Assembly: GCA_021790375.1 (NCBI GenBank)
Contig: JAJYEB010000007.1
Location: 1,240 to 15,938, forward strand
Reading direction: 5' to 3'
Length of the DNA stretch: 14,699 nt
DNA from: Chloroflexota bacterium
GTDB taxonomy: Bacteria > Chloroflexota > Limnocylindria > Limnocylindrales > CSP1-4
The notes under the pieces: generated by a model
The model's database searches: none
Told to the model about the DNA's origin: nothing
The model's input: the letters and a program-made list of their open reading frames with translations, nothing else
Position numbers and translations under genes: made by a program
In this document: in pieces, positions 7,459 through 13,189 of the stretch
Numbering within the stretch: position 1 is the first letter of the stretch
Layout of the letters: every line of letters begins with the position of its first letter

Positions 7459-9018
7459 TCATCGCCGGTACGTCCCGCCGCCGCCCACGGCGGCGTGCCG
7501 CTCCTTGTTGAGGCGCCGCTGCAGGTGCAGGCCCTCGAGGACGAACTCCACGGCGGAGGCGATCGACGCGGGCGAGCCCGTCGCCCCGAGGCTCGATGTG
7601 GCCTCGCCCAGCCCCGGCACCTCTCGGGCCCACCGCACGTACGAGCGGGACGGGACCAGCTCCCCGGTCTCCACGGTCAGCCCCGCGTCGAACGCGCTGA
7701 CGATGTCGTCGAGGGAATCGGGGCGGATGCGGCGCCCGAAGACGGCCAGGACCGAGCGGTTGACCAGCCGCTCCACCACGCGCTCCTCGGGAACGTTGTC
7801 GCCGATGGTCTCGAGCTCGATCTTGCCGGTCGTCGACGGCAGCAGCGCGACCAGGTCGCTGATCCGTGGCGCCGCCTCAGGCTCCCGAAGCCGGACGGCT
7901 CTCCGGTAGGCGTTGGCCAGCAGCGTCTCGAGGTTCGCCACGCTGACCCGGACGCTCACCCCCGAGCGCTGGCTGATCTCCGGCGCCCGGCGCGCGAGAT
8001 GCGACAGCTCGGCCACCACCTCGAGCATGTAGGGTGGCTCGTCCAGGTGTGGACCGCCCGGCACGTCCTCGAAGCGCATCCGCTCCTGGCGCATGATCGA
8101 GATCTCGTGCTCCAGGGTGTGCGGGTAGTGGGTCCGGATCTGGGACCCCAGCCGGTCCTTCAGCGGCGTGATGATCCGCCCGCGGCTGGTGTAGTCCTCC
8201 GGGTTGGCGCTCGCCACCACGAAGAGGTCCAGCGGCAGGCGCAGCATGTAGCCGCGCACCTGCACGTCCCGCTCCTCGAGGATGTTGAGCAGCCCGACCT
8301 GGATCCGCTCGGCGAGGTCGGGAAGCTCGTTGATCGCGAAGATGCCCCGGTTCGTGCGCGGGATCAGCCCGAAGTGGATGGTGGTCTCGTCGGACAGGTA
8401 GCGCCCCTCGGCCACCTTGATCGGATCGACCTCGCCGATCAGGTCGGCGATGGTGATGTCGGGGGTCGCCAGCTTCTCGCCGTAGCGCCGATCGCGCGGG
8501 AACCACTCGACGGGAGTGGCATCGCCCCGGGCCGCGACGATCTCGCGCGCGGCCGCGCTCAGCGGGGCGAGCGGGTCGTCGTGGAGTTCGCCGCCGGCGA
8601 CCACCGGGATCTCCGGGTCCAGCAGCCCGACGAGCAGGCGGGCCATCCGCGTCTTGGCCTGCCCCCGCTCGCCCAGGAAGACCAGGTCCTGGCCGGCGAG
8701 GATGGCGTTCTCCACCGCCGGCACCACGGTCTCCTCGTACCCCACGATCCCGGGAAACAGGCGGCCACCGGACGAGAGCAGCGCGACCAGGTTGGCGCGC
8801 ATCTCCTGTTTCACCGTGCGCGACTGGTAGCCGGCCGCCCGCAGCTCGCCCAGGGTCGCCGGCCGCCGGTCCCGGCCGGGCCGCCGCCGGCGCGGGCTCG
8901 CGCCGGGGACCGTACCGGGGGCGGTCGCGGGATCGGCGGTGCGCGGCTCGGCCCCGACGGGCCCGGTTGCGCGCGGGACGGCGGCGCGGGGGCGCCGCTC
9001 CGCGGGCGTGGGGCTCAC
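7459..9018 (-). CDS. MoxR/magnesium-chelatase-type AAA+ ATPase
   Basis: This 519-residue cytoplasmic ATPase is expected to form a ring and act with the VWA protein encoded next. The Walker A is GERGQAKT (116-123), and the Walker B position reads GIFAINELPDL (225-235) with N230 where most AAA+ proteins have aspartate. The sensor 1 segment is VVASANPEDYT (267-277), followed by ITPLKDRLG with basic finger candidates R289 and R295. KLATPDITIADLIGEVDP (182-199) is typical of the magnesium-chelatase-like branch; from memory, Rv0958 shares these motifs. A basic, proline-rich leader occupies residues 1-52. The frame stays open to 9231, but the GTG at 9018 is chosen because it overlaps the stop of the upstream gene in a GTGA. 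An RGLL-type C-terminal helical lid follows the core. Coupled translation links it to the unusual upstream protein. Confidence 0.87.
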   Translation of the reverse strand: MSPTPAERRPRAAVPRATGPVGAEPRTADPATAPGTVPGASPRRRRPGRDRRPATLGELRAAGYQSRTVKQEMRANLVALLSSGGRLFPGIVGYEETVVPAVENAILAGQDLVFLGERGQAKTRMARLLVGLLDPEIPVVAGGELHDDPLAPLSAAAREIVAARGDATPVEWFPRDRRYGEKLATPDITIADLIGEVDPIKVAEGRYLSDETTIHFGLIPRTNRGIFAINELPDLAERIQVGLLNILEERDVQVRGYMLRLPLDLFVVASANPEDYTSRGRIITPLKDRLGSQIRTHYPHTLEHEISIMRQERMRFEDVPGGPHLDEPPYMLEVVAELSHLARRAPEISQRSGVSVRVSVANLETLLANAYRRAVRLREPEAAPRISDLVALLPSTTGKIELETIGDNVPEERVVERLVNRSVLAVFGRRIRPDSLDDIVSAFDAGLTVETGELVPSRSYVRWAREVPGLGEATSSLGATGSPASIASAVEFVLEGLHLQRRLNKERHAAVGGGGTYRR

Positions 9019-10019
9019 GCCTCGCCCCCCGTCCTGGGCTTCGGCCGCTGCGCCAGCAGCGCGTGCAGTGCCTCCGGCGAGGTGCGCCCGGATGCCACCA
9101 GTCCGGCCACCAGGCGGGACCGGGCGACGTGCTCGTGCTCGAACTCGTCCCTCGACAACCCCACGCGCATGGCGAGCTCCGCGGTGATCCCCCACTCGTA
9201 GTGCTCCAGCACGTCGCGCTCGCGGTCCCACGTGGCGAGGATCGCGGGCGGTCGGCGCTGGAGGTGCCCCGCCGCGTCGCGCTCCAGGGGCCGCACGTAG
9301 TGGCAGGCAACCACGCGGAAGCCGGTCGGGTCGACCGCCTCCGGGCCCCCGCCGGACGGGGCGCCCGTGCCCGGCTCAACTGCCGGGCCGGCGCTCGCCC
9401 GTCCGAGAACGAGGACCACGCCCAGGCGTCGCAGTTCGTCGGCACTCACGGACGCCGGTGGGGAACTGAGGATCGTGAACACCTGCTCCAGCGAGGCGGC
9501 CTGCATGGTGGCCGCCAGCCCGTACCCGCGCTGCAGGGCCCGGATCAGGACGCGCGCCCGCATCCCGGAGATCGCGGCGGGCGCATCCGCGCCGATCTCG
9601 CCGGCGACCAGGCACGTGGTCTCGGGAGGCGCGGGACGGCGCGGGGGAAGCGCCAGCCGGGGGACCGGCGCGGGCCCGCCGGCGACCAGGCCGCGCCCAG
9701 CGTGCCCGGTGCCCTCCGGCTCCCAGCCCAGGGCCTCGGCGTCCGCCAGCCAGTCGAACATCTCCTGCTCACCCTGCAGCTCCACGCGTCCGGTCAGGGG
9801 AGGCAGCAGGTCCAGGAACGCGTCGAGGACGGCGCGGGCGAACGCGGGCGAGTCGGTGCCTGCCACGACCAGCGGCAGGTTGGCCTCGACGGTGATCCAG
9901 AGGAGCGCGGCCAGCTCGGGATCCAGCACGCGCGCGGCGACGAACGATGGGACGGTGATCGAGGCCGACGGCTCCCGCGCAGGGGACCACCGGCCTGGAC
10001 CCTGCGGGAGACGATCCAC
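9015..10019 (-). CDS. Uncharacterised protein, possibly a P-loop-defective secretion-type ATPase
   Basis: I do not recognise this 334-residue protein with certainty. Residues 30-75 (LDPELAALLWITVEANLPLV, then DAFLDLLPP) read like the nucleotide-binding core of CpaF/PilT-type ATPases. The expected GGTGSGKTT is replaced by AGTDSPAFA (53-61), with no lysine or threonine. CLVAGEIG (136-143) resembles the Walker B segment VGEVRG. AATMQAASLEQVFTILS (169-185) resembles the strand with TTxHAxS. A proline/glycine-rich stretch at about 208-232 leads to a C-terminal part with histidine-rich, acidic segments (HEHVARSR) and a helical end. No signal peptide or membrane helix is seen. The GTG start at 10019 has GGAGG at 10024-10028, only four bases away. 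It is the first gene of the three-gene unit, behind a good promoter. A regulatory or scaffold subunit of the AAA+/VWA complex is my inference. Confidence 0.6.
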   Translation of the reverse strand: MDRLPQGPGRWSPAREPSASITVPSFVAARVLDPELAALLWITVEANLPLVVAGTDSPAFARAVLDAFLDLLPPLTGRVELQGEQEMFDWLADAEALGWEPEGTGHAGRGLVAGGPAPVPRLALPPRRPAPPETTCLVAGEIGADAPAAISGMRARVLIRALQRGYGLAATMQAASLEQVFTILSSPPASVSADELRRLGVVLVLGRASAGPAVEPGTGAPSGGGPEAVDPTGFRVVACHYVRPLERDAAGHLQRRPPAILATWDRERDVLEHYEWGITAELAMRVGLSRDEFEHEHVARSRLVAGLVASGRTSPEALHALLAQRPKPRTGGEA

Positions 10020-10057
10020 GAGGCCTCCAGGACGACTGGCAGGAGATCAGGGCCGGG

Positions 10058-10086
10058 AGCGTACGCGCGCTCCGGCAGCCCGTCAA
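10058..10086 (-). promoter_or_regulatory. Promoter of the three-gene AAA+/VWA unit
   Basis: On the minus strand, TTGACG (10081-10086, one mismatch to TTGACA) is followed by 17 bases and TACGCT (10058-10063), a -10 of a type common in high-GC bacteria. Transcription would start near 10051 and leave about 30 bases of leader before the GTG at 10019, with GGAGG in between. The -35 lies in the 77-base gap just after the stop codon of the hydrolase gene, which separates the downstream unit from the MetE/hydrolase genes. This is the best promoter match I see in the window. Confidence 0.6.
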
Positions 10087-10096
10087 ACGTCCCGGT

Positions 10097-10735
10097 TCAG
10101 GCCGGAAGCCGCCCCTCCCGGACGATCAGATCGAGCAGCGGGCGCTCCCGGCCGATCGTGGTGGCCGGACCGTGGCCCGGCAGCACCCGCAGCGGATCGC
10201 CCAGCAACGCGAGGCGACCGAGAGAGGCGACCATCGCCTCCTCCGATCCGCCCGGCAGGTCGGTCCGACCCCATCCGCCGGCGAACAGCGTGTCGCCGGT
10301 GAACAGCAGGCCGTCGTCCGGCGCGAGCAGGCAGACCGAGCCCTCCGTGTGGCCGGGCGTGTGCAGCACCTGGAGCCGGACCGAGCCGAACGGGATCAGG
10401 CCGCCCTCGGCCAGCTCGACCGCCGGCACGGAGGGCGGGATCGGGAACGGCGCGAACAGTGGTTGCGGATCCTCCAACCCGTGCCGGTCGAGCGGGTGAC
10501 AGGCGATGGGGGCGCCCGTCGCCGCCTGCACGGCGGCGTTGTCGCCCACGTGATCCCAGTGGCGGTGCGTGCTGACGATGAGCTTGAGCGTCCACCCGCG
10601 CTCGGCGAGCCGCTCTCCGATCCAGGCAACCGACGGGATGGCGGTATCGATCGCCAGGGCTTCCCTGGTCGCCGGGTCGCCGAGCAGGTACACGTTGGTC
10701 CCCAGCGGCCCGGTCGCGCGCTGGATCAGCTCCAT
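10097..10735 (-). CDS. Metallo-beta-lactamase-fold hydrolase, glyoxalase II-like
   Basis: This complete 212-residue cytoplasmic protein has a binuclear metal site. The motif H57-x-H59-x-D61-H62 (STHRHWDH), H129 in HTPGHT, D148 in TGDTLF and H188 in LPGHG supply the usual ligands. Length and motif order match the small glyoxalase II-like hydrolases that split thioesters such as acyl-glutathione or acyl-bacillithiol. The long C-terminal substrate domain of classical GloB is absent, so the thiol and the real substrate are uncertain. The ATG at 10735 is chosen because the metallo-beta-lactamase fold starts there with MELIQRATGPLGTNVYLL; the same frame is open far upstream without any domain. No clear Shine-Dalgarno is present. 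It lies 95 bases after the MetE-like gene and may share its transcript. Confidence 0.85.
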   Translation of the reverse strand: MELIQRATGPLGTNVYLLGDPATREALAIDTAIPSVAWIGERLAERGWTLKLIVSTHRHWDHVGDNAAVQAATGAPIACHPLDRHGLEDPQPLFAPFPIPPSVPAVELAEGGLIPFGSVRLQVLHTPGHTEGSVCLLAPDDGLLFTGDTLFAGGWGRTDLPGGSEEAMVASLGRLALLGDPLRVLPGHGPATTIGRERPLLDLIVREGRLPA

Positions 10736-10812
10736 CGGGAATCCGGGGCCGTCCGCGCCGTCCCGGCTGCCGGCGGATGACCGGCGCGATCGCCGCGATC
10801 GGGGGCTCCCAC

Positions 10813-10829
10813 CGGCACGTCCCGTGCCG
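10813..10829 (-). terminator. Short hairpin just after the MetE-like gene
   Basis: CGGCACG (10813-10819) and CGTGCCG (10823-10829) pair perfectly around a 3-base loop. The stem starts one base past the TAG stop (10831-10833) on the minus strand. No U tract follows. It may attenuate transcription into the hydrolase gene or protect the 3' end of the MetE-pair message. Confidence 0.35.
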
Positions 10830-10830
10830 C

Positions 10831-11871
10831 CTATGCCCCCGCCGGACGCGGCGCCCCGATCGACCGGCCGGGGGTGGGACCCGCGTCGGGCAGCTCGTCG
10901 CCGATCCCCCGCTCGGCACGCACCCGCCGCGCGGCCTCGACCACAACGCGCATCTTCTCCTTCGCCTCCTCGACAGTCCGGGTCTTGAGCCCGCAGTCGG
11001 GGTCGACGAAGATCCGCTCCGGCGGCAGGACCTCCAGCGCGCGCCGGATGCCATCCGCCGCCTCGTCCACCGATTCGATGCGGTGGCTGTGCACGTCGAC
11101 GACCCCCAGCCCGATCGCCTTGGTGAACGGGATGTCCCGGAAGCGCTCGAGCAGGTCGTAGCCCGAGTTCGCCATCTCGAGGTCCACCTGGTCGACCGGG
11201 ATGTCGAGCATGGTCGGGTAGGCGTGCATGAAGTCGCCGTAGCAGATGTGGGTGATCGCGTGCGCATCGAGCCCGTCCGTGACGATCGCCATCGCCTCGG
11301 CCACCAGGGGCAGCTCGTCCATGCGCGCCGAGGCGGCCGGCTCGTCGACCTGGATGTAGCGCGCCCCGGCGGCTGCAAGGTCCATCGCCTCCTCGTGGAT
11401 GGCGCGGGCCAGGTCCAGCACGAACTCGCGCCGCGAGCCGTAGTGCTCGTCGAAGCTCCAGTCCGCGATGGTGTAGGGGCCCGTGAGCATCCCCTTCACG
11501 GGCCGCTTCGTGAGCGACTGGGCGTACGTCCAGGCGTCGACCGTGATGGGATGCGTCCGCCGCACCGGTCCCACCGCGATCGGCTTGTGGTAGTAGCGGT
11601 TGCCGTAGCTGCGCACCAGGCCGCCGATCTCGAAGCCGGCCATCTCCTCGGCGAAGTAGGTGGCCATGTCCCCGCGGTACATCTCGCCGTCGACCAGGAT
11701 GTCGACCCCCAGCTCCTCCTGGAACCGGATCCAGTCCTCGGTGGCGCGGCGCTCCAGGGCGTGCAGCTGATCGTCGCCGAGACGCCCGGCGGCATGCTCG
11801 GCGCGCGCCTTCACCAGCTCGGGCGGCTTGGGAAACGATCCGACCGACGTGGTCCACAGCCCGTTGCTCAT
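10831..11871 (-). CDS. Single-domain cobalamin-independent methionine synthase (core-MetE, catalytic)
   Basis: This 346-residue cytoplasmic protein matches the C-terminal catalytic half of MetE, which methylates homocysteine to methionine. It begins TTSVGSFPKP like the MetE catalytic domain and carries KGMLTGPYTI (126-135) and YIQVDEPA (172-179). The zinc ligands are all there: H208 and C210 in HICYGDF, E232 in DLEMANSG and C293 in DPDCGLKTR. The folate-binding N-terminal half of full-length MetE (about 750 residues) is missing. Single-domain MetE forms are known, and some take the methyl group from donors other than methyl-tetrahydrofolate, so the donor here is open. The ATG at 11871 has GGAGG at 11878-11882 and overlaps the stop of the upstream MetE homologue by 4 bases. 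The last 25 residues are proline-rich and lie outside the barrel. Confidence 0.85.
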   Translation of the reverse strand: MSNGLWTTSVGSFPKPPELVKARAEHAAGRLGDDQLHALERRATEDWIRFQEELGVDILVDGEMYRGDMATYFAEEMAGFEIGGLVRSYGNRYYHKPIAVGPVRRTHPITVDAWTYAQSLTKRPVKGMLTGPYTIADWSFDEHYGSRREFVLDLARAIHEEAMDLAAAGARYIQVDEPAASARMDELPLVAEAMAIVTDGLDAHAITHICYGDFMHAYPTMLDIPVDQVDLEMANSGYDLLERFRDIPFTKAIGLGVVDVHSHRIESVDEAADGIRRALEVLPPERIFVDPDCGLKTRTVEEAKEKMRVVVEAARRVRAERGIGDELPDAGPTPGRSIGAPRPAGA

Positions 11872-13007
11872 GGCCGGCCTCCCCGTGCTGCAGCTCCGGG
11901 TCGCCGGGACGGCGGCTCGTAGACCCCGAGCGCGGCGCTCCGCGCATCGACGGCCCGGGGGTCGATGGCCTTCGCGAGCTCCTCGGGATCCGCGATGGTG
12001 GCTTTCCTGGCCGCCTCCGCCAGGGCCTCGATCTTCGCCTTCGCGCGGTCTCGCGGGAGGTACTCGAGGCTGGTCGAGGGGGCCAGCGCGACACGGTCCA
12101 GGCCCCGGCCGCCGGTGGACGCGGCATAGTGCGCGGCCCAGATCATCACCGGCTCGTCGTCGGCGCGCGTGTTCCGGGCGTTCGCCACGCCGCAGACGAT
12201 CCCGCGCTCACCTGGGGCGCGGGCGATCAGCTCCCAGTTGTCCGGGCCCGCGATGAGGTCGAACAGGTAGCTGCGGAACGGCAGCTCGAACAGCAGGTCC
12301 GCGCCTGCGGCCACCGCGTCACCCATCGTGATCGCCAGGCAGAGGTGGGCCTCCTCGAGGCCACGGGTGACGCGCCGGAGCGCCTCGCCGGCCAGCGCCC
12401 GTTCGGCCACGTCGTCCGGTCCGATCAGCGTCAGTGCGTTCTCGTCGAGCTGGATCACCGGCACGCCGGCGTCCCGGAGGGCGAGAAGCTCCAGGTTCAG
12501 CGCCTCGGCGAGCGCCAGCGTCAGCCGCTCGCGGCCGACCTCGCCCGGGTCCGACAGGCGGGCGAGCGTGTACGGCCCGACGAGGCACTGCTTGACCGGC
12601 GGTGCCGCGATGCCCCGCTCGTGCGCCAGCGATACTGCGACGTCGCGGGCGAACCGCCAGTCGTCGACGGTGATCGGGGACACCCAGGCGGGCTCCTCCA
12701 GCGCGCGCGGCTGCCGGTAGTACGTGTTGGTGTCGAAGTACCGCAGGAGCCCCGTGACTTCGAACCCGCGCAGCCCGCGCGCCACGGCCGTCTGCTGGTC
12801 GTCCCAGCGGACCTGGCCGTCGGTCAGCAGCTCGAGCCCGGCGTCGAGCTGCTCGGCCATCACCTCGCGGACCAGATCGTCCTGGGCCGCCCGGAACGCG
12901 GCGTCGTCGATCTCCCCGCGCTCGAGCCTGGCGTGCGCGGCTCGCACGCGGAACGGCTGGCCGGGCAGCGGGGTGCGTGGATAGGCTCCGACGAGCGTGG
13001 CGAACAT
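11868..13007 (-). CDS. Second MetE-like protein lacking most zinc ligands
   Basis: This 379-residue protein has the same barrel family signature as its neighbour: LVGAYPRTPLPGQP near the start, ISPITVDDW-like VSPITVDDWRFARDV (109-123), CLVGPYTLARL (141-151) and VIQLDENAL (184-192). Three of four zinc ligands are replaced when aligned on the GD of HICYGDF and the P of DPDCGLKTR: A225 for histidine, T227 for cysteine and T312 for cysteine. E241 in LFELPFRS remains. It should therefore not activate homocysteine the MetE way. It could be the counterpart of the zinc-free N-terminal half of MetE or a subunit with a different substrate. The ATG at 13007 is chosen because the barrel starts there and GGGAGC lies at 13012-13017; the frame is open to 13181 without recognisable domain. 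It overlaps the catalytic gene by ATGA. A TACAAT box lies just upstream. Confidence 0.8.
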   Translation of the reverse strand: MFATLVGAYPRTPLPGQPFRVRAAHARLERGEIDDAAFRAAQDDLVREVMAEQLDAGLELLTDGQVRWDDQQTAVARGLRGFEVTGLLRYFDTNTYYRQPRALEEPAWVSPITVDDWRFARDVAVSLAHERGIAAPPVKQCLVGPYTLARLSDPGEVGRERLTLALAEALNLELLALRDAGVPVIQLDENALTLIGPDDVAERALAGEALRRVTRGLEEAHLCLAITMGDAVAAGADLLFELPFRSYLFDLIAGPDNWELIARAPGERGIVCGVANARNTRADDEPVMIWAAHYAASTGGRGLDRVALAPSTSLEYLPRDRAKAKIEALAEAARKATIADPEELAKAIDPRAVDARSAALGVYEPPSRRPGAAARGGRP

Positions 13008-13038
13008 GAGGGCTCCCGAGGCGGTGGACGACCGGGCG

Positions 13039-13044
13039 ATTGTA
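13039..13044 (-). promoter_or_regulatory. -10 box for the MetE-like pair
   Basis: On the minus strand, TACAAT (one mismatch to TATAAT) lies about 31 bases upstream of the ATG at 13007, the only such box in this GC-rich divergent gap. Transcription would start near 13032 and give a leader of about 25 bases that includes the GGGAGC ribosome site. No -35 hexamer matches at 16-18 bases, so an activator or an extended element may be needed. Confidence 0.45.
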
Positions 13045-13058
13045 CGGGAACGGTCCGG

Positions 13059-13078
13059 GGAGGCCGGCCGTGGCCTCC
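13059..13078. other. Inverted repeat in the divergent promoter region
   Basis: GGAGGCC (13059-13065) and GGCCTCC (13072-13078) are exact complements around 6 bases. On the minus strand the repeat covers the region where the missing -35 box of the TACAAT promoter would be. It could be an operator for a dimeric regulator shared by the MetE-like pair and the divergent transpeptidase gene. A chance GC-rich repeat is the alternative. Confidence 0.3.
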
Positions 13079-13153
13079 GGGTCCATGAGGCCGGTCGGGG
13101 GGGATTGCTCGGGGTGCCGGGCCGGTCGCGGGCGCGCCGGCTGAGACCGCCGC

Positions 13154-13182
13154 GCGACGGTCGGCCGTGGATCACCGACAAT
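13154..13182 (+). promoter_or_regulatory. Possible promoter for a leaderless transpeptidase mRNA
   Basis: GACAAT (13177-13182) resembles a -10 box, with GCGACG (13154-13159) 17 bases upstream keeping the GAC core of a -35. Transcription would then start at about 13189-13190, on the ATG itself. This would explain why no Shine-Dalgarno precedes that ATG. Leaderless messages are common in several high-GC lineages. The box also lies in a small dyad, CCGA-CAA-TCGG (13175-13185). Confidence 0.35.
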
Positions 13183-13189
13183 CGGCCCC

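Noticed and set aside
5427..7511. Open frame of 694 codons on the plus strand
   Set aside because: It is a second antisense shadow of the VWA gene, rich in R, Q, P and A, with no start signal.
6565..9201. Open frame of 878 codons on the plus strand opposite the VWA and AAA+ genes
   Set aside because: It crosses two real minus-strand genes and is an Arg/Ser/Pro-rich shadow without any domain.
9019..9231. A longer N-terminus for the AAA+ ATPase
   Set aside because: The extension lies out of frame over the preceding gene, and the GTGA overlap at 9015-9018 gives a natural start.
10787..10801. Two CGATCG copies separated by three bases, before the hydrolase gene
   Set aside because: The pattern is short and self-complementary, and such words are frequent in GC-rich DNA; no regulator or second occurrence supports an operator.
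10097..12127. A 676-residue reading of the hydrolase frame that would fuse extra sequence to its N-terminus
   Set aside because: The upstream part is the out-of-frame MetE-like gene; the fold and similarity begin at the ATG at 10735.
11868..13007. H221-x-C223 in the zinc-free MetE-like protein as the missing zinc pair
   Set aside because: It resembles the H-x-C motif but lies four residues before the aligned position, and the second cysteine site is threonine, so a normal zinc site is unlikely. It is worth a look in a structural model.
12129..13088. Open frames on the plus strand opposite the MetE-like genes
   Set aside because: They are shadows of the minus-strand genes with no domain and no ribosome site.
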